A DNA stretch of 64,000 nt from Arthrobacter sp. EPSL27 (GTDB lineage Bacteria > Actinomycetota > Actinomycetes > Actinomycetales > Micrococcaceae), in NCBI RefSeq assembly GCF_001512305.1, contig NZ_LNUT01000005.1, positions 717,774 through 781,773 of the forward strand. Reading direction: 5' to 3'. This document shows, one piece after another, positions 17,571 through 25,793 of this stretch; position 1 is the stretch's first letter, and each line of letters opens with the position of its first letter. The position numbers and the translations under genes are program-made. Below the pieces are notes generated by a model. The model had not been told where the DNA came from, did not search any database, and saw nothing but the letters and a program-made list of their open reading frames with translations.

Positions 17571-18296
17571 CTAAGGGGCTGTGCCGGGGGCAAGAAGCGA
17601 GCCGCGAAGGAATCCGTCCATCAGGTATCCACCGTTGGCCTCCAGTACCCGGGCGGCGAGGTGGATCAGACGCTCCGCGCTGTGCTCCGGGGAACCCGCC
17701 CAGTCGCGCAGCGCGGTGGCAGTGTCATCAGCGGGCAGCTGTTCCAGCCGGCGGACCAGCCATTTGCCCTTTCCCAGCCACTTGCCGTGCTGGAGAAGCA
17801 GGAGCTCCACCGACTGCCGGAACACCTCGGAGGACGTCGCAAAGGATTCAGCCCGAAGCACGGTGCCCCGCAGGTCGTCGAGGGAGTTGCTCAGTTCGTA
17901 GCGGCGCAGATCACGTTCCTCGGAGGTCAGCGGCTCCGGCCCGCGCTGCATGTACCGCCGGGCGTCCCGCTGCCACGACTCCGCAAGCCCGTTGCCTGCG
18001 CCGGTGAGAATGGTCCCCTGGGCGCAGAGGTCACCCAAGATCGCGCAGCGCTCGGCACGCTCCCGCGCATACCAGAAGGTGACGCTGGCCGGCGTGTGGA
18101 CAAACTCCTCAACAATCTGCCCCCGATGACGCGTCGTCCGGGCGTAGTTGGCGCCGCCGTCGGGGTACAGGACCACAATGTCGAGATCGGACGTGGGAGT
18201 ATTCCGGCCCTGGGCCGTGCTGCCCCCAAGAATGGCCGCAACGGCGTCGGGGTGTCTCTCCGCGACGAAGTCCTTGGCCGCACTGATCGGATCCAT
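17571..18296 (-). CDS. Nucleotidyltransferase-fold protein
   Basis: This 241-residue protein has the nucleotidyltransferase signature GGSTAQGRNTPTSDLDIVVL (GS, then DxD) within its first 45 residues, as in aminoglycoside adenylyltransferases and MNT-type proteins. The helical C-terminus (SFATSSEVFRQSVELLLLQ) resembles substrate-binding domains of such enzymes. It could transfer a nucleotide to a small molecule or a protein; the target is unknown. I chose the ATG at 18296. The ribosome binding site is weak. The gene is alone and is flanked on both sides by the same repeat family. Confidence 0.75.
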   Translation of the reverse strand: MDPISAAKDFVAERHPDAVAAILGGSTAQGRNTPTSDLDIVVLYPDGGANYARTTRHRGQIVEEFVHTPASVTFWYARERAERCAILGDLCAQGTILTGAGNGLAESWQRDARRYMQRGPEPLTSEERDLRRYELSNSLDDLRGTVLRAESFATSSEVFRQSVELLLLQHGKWLGKGKWLVRRLEQLPADDTATALRDWAGSPEHSAERLIHLAARVLEANGGYLMDGFLRGSLLAPGTAP

Positions 18297-18370
18297 CAGG
18301 CAATACTGCCCGATGGAAACCCGCTCAGCCCGGAAGCACACGCCGCAGCTCTGCCTAGCCCAGGCCGCCG

Positions 18371-18514
18371 TCGGACATGTCCCCCGGTCAGCCTGCAACC
18401 CACACCGGACATGCGCCACCCTGGCCCGCGCCACTGGACATAACCCCACCATGCCCACTCACTGCGCCCAAGAATGAGCATGTCCCGCGGCCGAACCCAA
18501 AAATGGGCATGTCC
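18371..18514 (+). repeat. Second cluster of the ~104-bp repeat family
   Basis: The segment carries the same modules in the same order as 17201-17523: CGGACATGTCCCCCGGTCA, CGGACATGCGCCACCCTG, TGGACATAACCCCA, then AGAATGAGCATGTCC and GGGCATGTCC. It is a single, more diverged unit. With the left cluster it brackets the nucleotidyltransferase gene in direct orientation. Confidence 0.75.
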
Positions 18515-18522
18515 TTAAACGA

Positions 18523-18552
18523 AAGGTGGCCGCCCCGGGGGACGGCCACCTT
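18523..18552 (-). terminator. Rho-independent terminator of rpsA
   Basis: On the minus strand AAGGTGGCCG pairs with CGGCCACCTT, with a 10-base C/G-rich inner part, followed by TCGTTT. It lies 66 bases after the rpsA stop codon. Confidence 0.75.
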
Positions 18553-18617
18553 CACCGCGTTACTTCAGGCTGGCAACTGCCAGGCTCCGGGAGCGGACTC
18601 CCGGGGACCTGGGGCAA

Positions 18618-20096
18618 TTAGTTGCCGGTCAGCTTCTCGCGCAGTGCGGCAAGAGCCTCGTCAGATGCCAGGGTACCGGCGCCTGCGTTGGACTCAGCAG
18701 CCGGCTCCGAGGAGTAGCTGGTGGTGCCGGAGTCGCTCTCGCCAGACGTTGCAGCTGCAGCGTCGTCGGCAGCGTGCTGGGCAACCTGCTTCTTGTGGGC
18801 TTCCCAGCGGGTCTGGGCGTCAGCGTACTGCTGCTCCCAGACGGCGCGCTGCGTCTCGTAGCCTTCAAGCCACTCGTTGGACTCCGGATCGAAGCCCTCC
18901 GGGTACTTGTAGTTGCCTTCTTCGTCGTACTCAGCGGCCATGCCGTAGAGAGCCGGATCGAATTCGGTGGACTCGGCGTCGACACCCTCGTTGGCCTGCT
19001 TGAGGGAGAGGGAGATGCGGCGGCGCTCGAGGTCGATGTCGATGACCTTGACGAACAGCTCGTCACCAACGGAGACAACCTGCTCGGCCAGCTCAACGTG
19101 GCGCACGGCGAGCTCGGAGATGTGGACCAGGCCTTCGATGCCGTCTTCAACGCGAACGAACGCGCCGAACGGAACCAGCTTGGTGACCTTACCCGGAACA
19201 ACCTGGCCGAGGGCGTGGGTGCGGGCGAAGGTCTGCCACGGATCTTCCTGCGTAGCCTTGAGCGACAGGGAAACGCGCTCGCGGTCCAGGTCGACCTCGA
19301 GAACCTCGACGGTGACTTCCTGGCCAACTTCGACAACCTCGGACGGGTGGTCGATGTGCTTCCAGGACAGCTCGGAAACGTGGACGAGGCCGTCTACGCC
19401 GCCCAGGTCCACGAAGGCACCGAAGTTAACGATGGAGGAAACGACGCCGGGACGGACCTGGCCCTTTTCCAGCTTGTTGAGGAACGTGGAGCGGACCTCG
19501 GACTGGGTCTGCTCGAGCCATGCACGGCGGGACAGCACAACGTTGTTGCGGTTCTTGTCCAGCTCGATGATCTTGGCTTCGATCTGCTGACCGATGTACG
19601 GAGCAAGGTCGCGCACACGGCGCATCTCGACGAGGGATGCGGGCAGGAAGCCGCGCAGACCGATGTCGAGGATAAGACCACCCTTGACAACCTCGATGAC
19701 GGTACCGGTAACGACGCCGTCTTCTTCCTTGACCTTCTCGATGTCGCCCCAGGCACGCTCGTACTGAGCACGCTTCTTGGAGAGGATCAGGCGGCCTTCT
19801 TTGTCTTCCTTGGTGAGCACCAGGGCCTCGACGAGATCGCCGACGGCGACAACGTCACCGGGATCAACATCGTGCTTGATGGACAGCTCGCGGGAGGGAA
19901 TGACACCTTCGGTCTTGTAACCGATGTCGAGCAGAACTTCGTCGCGGTCGACCTTGACAACGGTACCTTCGACGAGGTCTCCGTCGTTGAAGTACTTGAT
20001 GGTGGCGTCGACTGCTGCGAGAAAGTCCTCAGCGGTACCGATGTCGTTAATCGCGACTACGGGGGTACCGGGCTTCTCGGTGGAGGTGATGGTCAT
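18618..20096 (-). CDS. rpsA: 30S ribosomal protein S1
   Basis: This 492-residue protein has four S1 RNA-binding domains (starting near 40, 125, 210 and 295), each with the FGAFV or similar beta-barrel motif, and an acidic, low-complexity C-terminus of ~130 residues. Four rather than six domains is usual for actinobacterial S1. It helps mRNA bind the 30S subunit. A promoter (20241-20270) gives a leader of about 137 bases; GGAG lies ten bases before the ATG. A terminator follows the gene, so it is monocistronic. Confidence 0.97.
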   Translation of the reverse strand: MTITSTEKPGTPVVAINDIGTAEDFLAAVDATIKYFNDGDLVEGTVVKVDRDEVLLDIGYKTEGVIPSRELSIKHDVDPGDVVAVGDLVEALVLTKEDKEGRLILSKKRAQYERAWGDIEKVKEEDGVVTGTVIEVVKGGLILDIGLRGFLPASLVEMRRVRDLAPYIGQQIEAKIIELDKNRNNVVLSRRAWLEQTQSEVRSTFLNKLEKGQVRPGVVSSIVNFGAFVDLGGVDGLVHVSELSWKHIDHPSEVVEVGQEVTVEVLEVDLDRERVSLSLKATQEDPWQTFARTHALGQVVPGKVTKLVPFGAFVRVEDGIEGLVHISELAVRHVELAEQVVSVGDELFVKVIDIDLERRRISLSLKQANEGVDAESTEFDPALYGMAAEYDEEGNYKYPEGFDPESNEWLEGYETQRAVWEQQYADAQTRWEAHKKQVAQHAADDAAAATSGESDSGTTSYSSEPAAESNAGAGTLASDEALAALREKLTGN

Positions 20097-20240
20097 GTAG
20101 TAGGGGCTCCGTTGTGGATAGTTAGTCGGTCAGGCAAACCGCTGCGCCCGCGTCGGCGACACGGGCACAGAACACGGCACAACGCCGGGTCATCCTGATT
20201 TTGTGGATTGTAAATGCGCACACGTAGTGCACGCCCGTTT

Positions 20241-20270
20241 AGTCTAGTCGCTTTGATGAACGGGGGTCAA
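20241..20270 (-). promoter_or_regulatory. rpsA promoter
   Basis: On the minus strand TTGACC (20270-20265) and TAGACT (20246-20241) are separated by 18 bases, a near-consensus housekeeping promoter. The predicted leader is about 137 bases and could hold autoregulation by S1, as is known for rpsA in other bacteria; no specific structure was recognised. Confidence 0.65.
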
Positions 20271-20296
20271 AGCGCGGCGGCGCGGTGCAGGCCGGG

Positions 20297-21586
20297 CTAG
20301 AAGTGCGTCAGGCAGTGCGGTGCGCGTTCGACGGCGAACATGCGTTTCGCTGTCAGCGCTGCCCCGGGTGCGTTCTCGGTGATCCGCCCGGCGGTGGCCA
20401 GGGTGACCGGGCAGACACCGCCCAGGTAGATCGATCCAAGGTCCGCGACGTCGAGCGTCAGGTCCGGTTCAACACCGTCAGCCGCCGCCTGCACAGCCGG
20501 TTGCCCGCCGCTCGCGGAGAGCGAGAACGTGCCGGCCGCGAAGCCGAGGGTATCCGTCACGCGCAGCACCAGGCCGCCGTCGGACGAGTAGCGCCGGGCG
20601 CCCAGGGCCTTCTCCACGTCCAGTACCCGCAGCCACAGCATGTCCCGGGCGTCCGAGCCGTTCACGCAGCGCGGATCCTTGAGCGCCCACGGCAGGGGGT
20701 CGTCCACCGGCGCCTCGTCCCACGTCACGCGTTCGACGAGATCGATTGCTCCGAGGTACTGCCACAGTTCCAGGTAGGCGGCGCGGGTGGCCGCCACCAG
20801 GTCGACCACTTCCATTGTGTAGGGGGTGCTGGACCAGCCGCCGAACTTGTAGGACACATAGCCGTCCACGTCGCCGTCGGGGCCGTAATGCAGGGCGACC
20901 TTGACCTTCGGGTCATCGCCGTCATCGCGGCTGACGGAACCCGAGGCGAACTGCCGGTAGAACTCGTGCCGGCCCACGGAACCCGGCGTCTGGCGATGAA
21001 GGCGCTCAAAGATCACCGGGGCCAGCTCCAGGAGCACCTTGGGATCAGCCACCTCGACGGAGCCGACCGGGGTGTGGTCCACCACGAACCGGGCACTCGT
21101 GTCCACCTTGACCGACTGCTCCGACGTCGCGACGCCGAAGCCGAACCGGCCGTAAATGGACGCTTCGGAGGCGGTCAGCGCGGCCATCGCCAGGCCTTCC
21201 TGTCGCGCCAGCCCCAGCTCCTCGGCCATCATCCGGCGCAGCAGCCCGCGGCGGCGGTGCGAGGTCCGCACGGTGACCGCAGTCACCAGACGGGTGTCCA
21301 GCAGCCGCCCGAAGCCGACATTCAGTGTCTTGGTCATGGTCCCGAACGTCGCCACCGGCACCTCGGCACCGAGTGAATGCTCGGCGACAGGCCCGGTCTG
21401 GTAGGCGCCGGTCATCACGCGCCCGTCGGCGCGCTGCATCTCGAGGCCCTTGTCGACCCGCTCGTCGCTGCGGCGGGCATCGTGGAACCCGAAGGCTACG
21501 GCCCGCATCCAGGCGACCGCCTCCGGGTACGCCGGGTGGTCCTTGGCCGCCGGCGTGAAACGCCTGATCTCGTACTGCTCTGCCAC
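20297..21586 (-). CDS. Eis-like GNAT acetyltransferase with SCP2-type C-terminus
   Basis: This 429-residue protein matches the Eis family layout: an N-terminal GNAT domain with acetyl-CoA loop RTSHRRRGLLRRMM near residue 110, a second degenerate GNAT domain, and a C-terminal sterol-carrier-like domain (VLRVTDTLGFAAGTFSLSAS). Mycobacterial Eis acetylates aminoglycosides and host proteins at several amines; the same activity here is only an inference. The C-terminal carboxylate typical of Eis is present as THF. It stands alone between rpsA and polA. Confidence 0.8.
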   Translation of the reverse strand: MAEQYEIRRFTPAAKDHPAYPEAVAWMRAVAFGFHDARRSDERVDKGLEMQRADGRVMTGAYQTGPVAEHSLGAEVPVATFGTMTKTLNVGFGRLLDTRLVTAVTVRTSHRRRGLLRRMMAEELGLARQEGLAMAALTASEASIYGRFGFGVATSEQSVKVDTSARFVVDHTPVGSVEVADPKVLLELAPVIFERLHRQTPGSVGRHEFYRQFASGSVSRDDGDDPKVKVALHYGPDGDVDGYVSYKFGGWSSTPYTMEVVDLVAATRAAYLELWQYLGAIDLVERVTWDEAPVDDPLPWALKDPRCVNGSDARDMLWLRVLDVEKALGARRYSSDGGLVLRVTDTLGFAAGTFSLSASGGQPAVQAAADGVEPDLTLDVADLGSIYLGGVCPVTLATAGRITENAPGAALTAKRMFAVERAPHCLTHF

Positions 21587-21633
21587 GTGCTTCTCCCCCT
21601 AGGAATCCTGCCAAATGCCCCGCCGGTGCCGGT

Positions 21634-24495
21634 TTAGTGCCCGGCCTCGTACCAGCTGGAGCCGATGCCGATCTGGACCTCGAGCGGGACGGTCAGCTGC
21701 GCTGCGGCGCCCATCTGCTCGGTCACAAGCTTCTCCACGGCGTCACGCTCTCCGTGCGCCACTTCGAGGACCAGTTCATCATGGACCTGCAGCAGCATGC
21801 GGGATTTCAGGCCCTGGTCCGCCAGCGCTCCGGCCACACCCAGCATGGCGCGCTTGATGATGTCCGCGGCGGAGCCCTGGATGGGCGAGTTCAGCGCGAT
21901 CCGCTCCGCGTTCTCGCGGAGCTGGCGGTCGGTGCTGGTGAGGTCCGGGAGGTAGCGGCGGCGGCCTTCGATGGTGGCGGTGTAGCCGTCGATCCGGGCC
22001 TGGTCCACCACGCCGCGGAGGTAGTCGCGGACGGCGCCGAACCGGTCGAAGTAGTCCTTCATCAGGGTCCGGGCCTCGTCGACGGAGATCTCCAGCTGCT
22101 TGGAGAGGCCGAACGAGGTCAGTCCGTAGGCCAGACCGTAGGACATGGCCTTCACCTTCGAGCGCATGGCACTGGTCACCTGGTCGGTGGGCACGTGGAA
22201 GATGTTGGACCCGACGAACCGGTGCAGGTCCTCGCCGTCCTTGTAGGCCTGGATCAGGCCGGCGTCCCCGGAGAGGTGCGCCATGATGCGCATTTCGATC
22301 TGCGAGTAGTCCGCGGACAGCAAGCAGTCGTAGCCTTCGCTGACCACGAAGATGCCGCGGACGCGCCGCCCCTCCTCGCTGCGGATGGGGATGTTCTGCA
22401 GGTTCGGGTTGTTGGAGGAGATCCGTCCCGTGGCCGCCACGTTCTGCGCGTACGTGGTGTGGATGCGGCCGTCCTCGGCCACTGATTTCTTCAGCGACTC
22501 CAGCATCTGCCGCAGCTTGGAGGACTCACGGTGTGCCATGAGCTGGACCAGGAACTCGTGCCCGGTCTTCTCCAGCAGGTTCTTGAGCGAGGCGGCGTCG
22601 GTGGTGTAGCCGGACTTGATCTTCTTGGTCTTGGGCAGCCCCAGTTCCTCAAAGAGCACGGTCTGCAGCTGCTTGGGCGACCCAAGGTTCACCTCGTGGC
22701 CAATGGCCGCGAAGGCAAGCTCCTGGGCGTTGTCGATGACCTTGGCCAGATCCGCCAGCTGCTCGTCCATGCGCTGCATGTCGATGGCGATACCCGCAAG
22801 TTCCATGTCGGCGAGGACACGGCTGACGGGCAGTTCCAGGGTGGTGAGCAGGTCCTGGGCCTTGCGCTCGGCCAGTTCCGTCTCGAAGTACCGGCTCAGG
22901 GCCTGCACGACGGCGGCGACGTGCACCAGGGCGCCCGCAGCGGCGGCGTCATCGCCGTCGAACGCCAACTCGAGCTGACCGGCCTTGGCCGCCTCCGTGG
23001 AGACGCTGATGTTGAGGTGGTGCTGCGCCAGTTCGGCGAGTTCGTAGCTGCGCCGGTCCGGCTGGATCAGGTAGCCGGAGATGGAGGTGTCATCCACCAC
23101 GCCCTCCAGGCCCAGACCGCGGCTGGAGAGCGCCTTGAGGGCCGCCTTGTAGCCGTGCATGACCTTCGGCGCACCCGCATCTTTCAGCCAGCCGGCCAGG
23201 ACATTCTCGGCAGCGGCGTCCTGGCCGGCGAGATCGATGTACGCGGCTCCCTTGTCGTGGACGATGGCCAGGGCCGCGGCGTCCTCGCCGATGCGGCCGG
23301 GCACAACGTCGACGGCGACGGCCGCGCGGGTGCCGGCGCCGGCTGCCAGGAACGCGGACAGCCCGTCAGCGTCCGACGGGGTCACGAAGTCCGGCGTGTC
23401 CAGGCTTTCCCGCTCCGCCTCGGTAACTTCGCTGCCGTAGAGGGCGAAGAGCCGGGTGCGGATGGTCTTGAATTCGAGCGCGTCGAACAGCTCCTCGAGG
23501 GCCGCCTGGTCCGGCCGCGGGTCCGCGAGATCCTCCAGTGCCACCGGGAGCTCGAGGTCCGTGTGGAGCCGGTTCAGCCGCCGGTTGCGCTTGACCTCCT
23601 CCACGTTCTCGCGGAGGGCGTCGCCCACTTTGCCGCCGATAGAGTCAAGGTGCTCCAGGACGCCTTCCAGCCCGCCGTAGAGGTTGATCCACTTGGCGGC
23701 CGTCTTGGGCCCGACGCCGGGGACGCCCGGCAGGTTGTCTGCCGACTCCCCCACCAGGGCCGCGAGGTCCGAATACTGGGCGGGGCTGACGAAGTACTTT
23801 TCCTGGATGGCGTCCGCATCCATTTTGGGAATGTCGCTGACGCCCTTGCGGGGGTACAGGACGAACACGTTGTCCGTGATGAGCTGGAAGGCGTCGCGGT
23901 CGCCCGAGACGAGGAGCACCTCGAAGCCTGCCTTTTCCCCCATGGCGGCGAGGGTGGCCAGGATGTCGTCGGCCTCGTAGCCGGGCATCTTGATGGTCTT
24001 GATGCCCCAGGCGCCCATGACCTTGTCGATGAGGTCGATCTGGCCGCTCATCTCCCGCGGGGTCTCGTTGCGCCCGCCCTTGTACTCGCTGTACTCGGCC
24101 TTGCGGTGGGTTGTGTCGTCCGAAACGTCGAAGGCGACGGCGACGTGCGTGGGCTTCTGCTCCTTGATCAGGTTGATGAGCATGGACGTGAACCCGTGGA
24201 TCGCGTTGGTGTGCTGCCCGGTGGAGGTGGAGAACTTGTCCGCGGGCAGGGCGAAGAAGGCACGGAAGGCCATGGAGTGCCCGTCCAGGACCAGGAGGCG
24301 GGGCTGGTCCGTCAGGGGAATCACGGGCGCCTCGGTGGCGGAAACCGCTCCCGCTGCCCGGGCGGACTTCCGGGCGGGCTTGGCCGCACCCGCCGGCGCA
24401 GCAGCCGGGGCCGGGAACATGTCCGCCGCGGTGTCGGAAGACCCTGCAGTGTTCAAAGACAGGGTGGAAAGGGCCGGTTTGGTAGTTTCGCTCAC
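21634..24495 (-). CDS. polA: DNA polymerase I
   Basis: This 953-residue enzyme fills gaps in repair and replaces Okazaki primers. The N-terminus is a 5'-nuclease domain (RLLVLDGHSMAFRAFFALP). The middle exonuclease-like domain lacks the DxE metal ligands (it reads AVDVVPGRIGED), so proofreading is absent, as in other actinobacteria. The polymerase domain has motif A DYSQIEMRIMAHL, motif B RSKVKAMSYGLAYG and motif C QVHDELVLEV. I chose the GTG at 24495, seven bases after TAGGCT; an ATG at 24516 would add seven residues. The gene is divergent from a thioesterase. Confidence 0.96.
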   Translation of the reverse strand: MSETTKPALSTLSLNTAGSSDTAADMFPAPAAAPAGAAKPARKSARAAGAVSATEAPVIPLTDQPRLLVLDGHSMAFRAFFALPADKFSTSTGQHTNAIHGFTSMLINLIKEQKPTHVAVAFDVSDDTTHRKAEYSEYKGGRNETPREMSGQIDLIDKVMGAWGIKTIKMPGYEADDILATLAAMGEKAGFEVLLVSGDRDAFQLITDNVFVLYPRKGVSDIPKMDADAIQEKYFVSPAQYSDLAALVGESADNLPGVPGVGPKTAAKWINLYGGLEGVLEHLDSIGGKVGDALRENVEEVKRNRRLNRLHTDLELPVALEDLADPRPDQAALEELFDALEFKTIRTRLFALYGSEVTEAERESLDTPDFVTPSDADGLSAFLAAGAGTRAAVAVDVVPGRIGEDAAALAIVHDKGAAYIDLAGQDAAAENVLAGWLKDAGAPKVMHGYKAALKALSSRGLGLEGVVDDTSISGYLIQPDRRSYELAELAQHHLNISVSTEAAKAGQLELAFDGDDAAAAGALVHVAAVVQALSRYFETELAERKAQDLLTTLELPVSRVLADMELAGIAIDMQRMDEQLADLAKVIDNAQELAFAAIGHEVNLGSPKQLQTVLFEELGLPKTKKIKSGYTTDAASLKNLLEKTGHEFLVQLMAHRESSKLRQMLESLKKSVAEDGRIHTTYAQNVAATGRISSNNPNLQNIPIRSEEGRRVRGIFVVSEGYDCLLSADYSQIEMRIMAHLSGDAGLIQAYKDGEDLHRFVGSNIFHVPTDQVTSAMRSKVKAMSYGLAYGLTSFGLSKQLEISVDEARTLMKDYFDRFGAVRDYLRGVVDQARIDGYTATIEGRRRYLPDLTSTDRQLRENAERIALNSPIQGSAADIIKRAMLGVAGALADQGLKSRMLLQVHDELVLEVAHGERDAVEKLVTEQMGAAAQLTVPLEVQIGIGSSWYEAGH

Positions 24496-24502
24496 AGGTG
24501 CC

Positions 24503-24508
24503 AGCCTA
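24503..24508 (-). promoter_or_regulatory. -10 element TAGGCT of polA, leaderless start
   Basis: TAGGCT on the minus strand is followed by seven bases and GTG at 24495. This spacing decides the polA start in favour of GTG over the ATG at 24516, which would lie upstream of the transcript. Confidence 0.5.
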
Positions 24509-24514
24509 GTTGCC

Positions 24515-24979
24515 ATGACGGACAATTTCACGCCGGGCCCGTACGCGGCCGAACTGGCGGCCGCTGGGATTCCCGCGGAGATGCACGAGTGGCTGGGGCA
24601 GTACGGCGTGGGCGCCCTGGTGGTGAAGATGGGCATCCATTTCCTGGAGATGAGCCCCGAGCGGACGGTCGGCACCATGCCCGTGGAGGGCAACACGCAG
24701 GTGGCCGGGATCCTGCACGGCGGCGCGCACGTGGTCCTCGCCGAAACGCTGGGTTCCTTTGCCGCCGGAATGCACGCGGGCCCGAAGCGGCAGGCGCTGG
24801 GGATCGACGTCAGCGCAACGCATCACCGCGCCGTCACCGCAGGCACGGTGACCGGCACCTGCACGGCGATCCACCTCGGCCGCACCCTCACCACCCACGA
24901 AATCGTGATGACGGACGAGCAGGGCCGCCGGCTGTCCACGGCGCGGATCACGAACCTGATCCGCGACATAGCACCCTGA
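24515..24979 (+). CDS. Hotdog-fold thioesterase, PaaI/MenI type
   Basis: This 154-residue protein has the hotdog thioesterase pattern, including the helix segment ILHGGAHVVLAETLGSFAA with the conserved HGG and catalytic Glu, and SATHHRAVTAGTVTGTCTAIH for the CoA side. It would hydrolyse an acyl- or aryl-CoA such as a phenylacetate or menaquinone intermediate; the substrate is not decided by sequence. The ATG overlaps the region just upstream of polA, from which it is divergent. Confidence 0.85.
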   Translation: MTDNFTPGPYAAELAAAGIPAEMHEWLGQYGVGALVVKMGIHFLEMSPERTVGTMPVEGNTQVAGILHGGAHVVLAETLGSFAAGMHAGPKRQALGIDVSATHHRAVTAGTVTGTCTAIHLGRTLTTHEIVMTDEQGRRLSTARITNLIRDIAP

Positions 24980-25001
24980 TCACACCGGCACCACGCCGGC
25001 G

Positions 25002-25553
25002 CTACGCCGGGCCGGACCCGAAGCGGTAGCGCAGCTCCACGATGCCGCGGCCCAGGGTGTGGGACGAGACCAGCTCCAGCGGCGCCGTCGGACCGGCCAG
25101 CGGCAGAACCGCTTTGCCGCGGCCCAGCACGACGGGAATGATCGAGATAATAATCTCGTCCAGGGCGGACGCGTCAGCGAACTGGGCCGCGAGCACCCCG
25201 CCGCCGACGATCCAGACGTTGCGGCCTTTCGCGGCGGACCTCAGGTCCTCCACGAATTCGCCGACCGGCCCTCGGACAAAGGTCACATCCGCGCCCTGCG
25301 GCACTGAATATTCGTGGTGGGTGAACACCCAGCACGGTGTGGCCGGATACGGCCAGGTATGCGGTTCGTGTTTCCGCAGCCAGGCGTAGGTATCTCCGCC
25401 CATGACGATGCAGCCGACGTCGGCCATAAAGGCGTCGTAGCTTTCCTGTCCGCCGGAGAACCCGTCGAACTGGAGCAGCCAGTCGAGATTGTCATCGCCC
25501 GTGGCGATGAATCCGTCCAGCGAGGACGCGACGAAATACTGGAATCCGGCCAT
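25002..25553 (-). CDS. Dihydrofolate reductase-like (RibD C-terminal) reductase
   Basis: This 183-residue protein has the RibD_C/DHFR-like fold: FVASSLDGFIA at the N-terminus, the GCIVMGGDTY segment and the NADPH loop VWIVGGGVLAAQF. Its closest kinds are YyaP/YwjB-type proteins of unknown substrate rather than folate-pathway DHFR. It is convergent with the thioesterase gene, 22 bases away. TACGCT ends six bases before the ATG and there is no ribosome binding site. Confidence 0.83.
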   Translation of the reverse strand: MAGFQYFVASSLDGFIATGDDNLDWLLQFDGFSGGQESYDAFMADVGCIVMGGDTYAWLRKHEPHTWPYPATPCWVFTHHEYSVPQGADVTFVRGPVGEFVEDLRSAAKGRNVWIVGGGVLAAQFADASALDEIIISIIPVVLGRGKAVLPLAGPTAPLELVSSHTLGRGIVELRYRFGSGPA

Positions 25554-25559
25554 GGCCCC

Positions 25560-25565
25560 AGCGTA
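25560..25565 (-). promoter_or_regulatory. -10 element TACGCT of the DHFR-like gene
   Basis: TACGCT on the minus strand is followed by six bases and the ATG at 25553. The hexamer lies in the 18-base gap after the small membrane protein gene upstream. Confidence 0.45.
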
Positions 25566-25571
25566 CGCCGG

Positions 25572-25793
25572 TTATCCGCCGAAGTACGGGATGATCAGGT
25601 ACAGCCCGAACAGCACGGCGGCACCGCAGAGGCCAAAGCACACGTACGCGAGGGGCCGCAGCCAGGCCGGCTTCTGTTCCGTCACGTCGCCGGCGATCGC
25701 GGTCAGGCGCACCCCCAGGGAATACAGGACCACAACGGTCACTGCCGCGACGAGCGTTGCGCCCGCCACCTGCACCAGTTCAAGCCACTTCAT
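25572..25793 (-). CDS. Small two-helix membrane protein next to the phosphate transporter
   Basis: This 73-residue protein has two hydrophobic segments (about 8-28 and 47-68), with a charged stretch between them (VTEQKPAWLRP). I do not recognise a family. Its ATG overlaps the TAA of the PiT transporter by one base, so it is surely co-translated and may be an accessory subunit. Small membrane partners encoded after pit genes are common in actinobacteria. Confidence 0.75.
   Translation of the reverse strand: MKWLELVQVAGATLVAAVTVVVLYSLGVRLTAIAGDVTEQKPAWLRPLAYVCFGLCGAAVLFGLYLIIPYFGG

Larger units (their letters stand above)
18297..18617 (+). other. Non-coding region with right repeat cluster and rpsA terminator
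   Basis: This 321-base gap holds the second repeat cluster (18371-18514) and the terminator of rpsA (18523-18552). An open frame extends the nucleotidyltransferase gene upstream to 18458, but that part lies in the repeat and shows no homology. Confidence 0.65.

Noticed and set aside
20097..20240. Structured autoregulatory leader of rpsA
   Set aside because: The leader is long enough, but I could not find a convincing helix set; kept only as a possibility in the promoter entry.
22531..25029. Open frame of about 830 codons on the plus strand opposite polA
   Set aside because: Shadow of polA; it also crosses the thioesterase gene in another frame.
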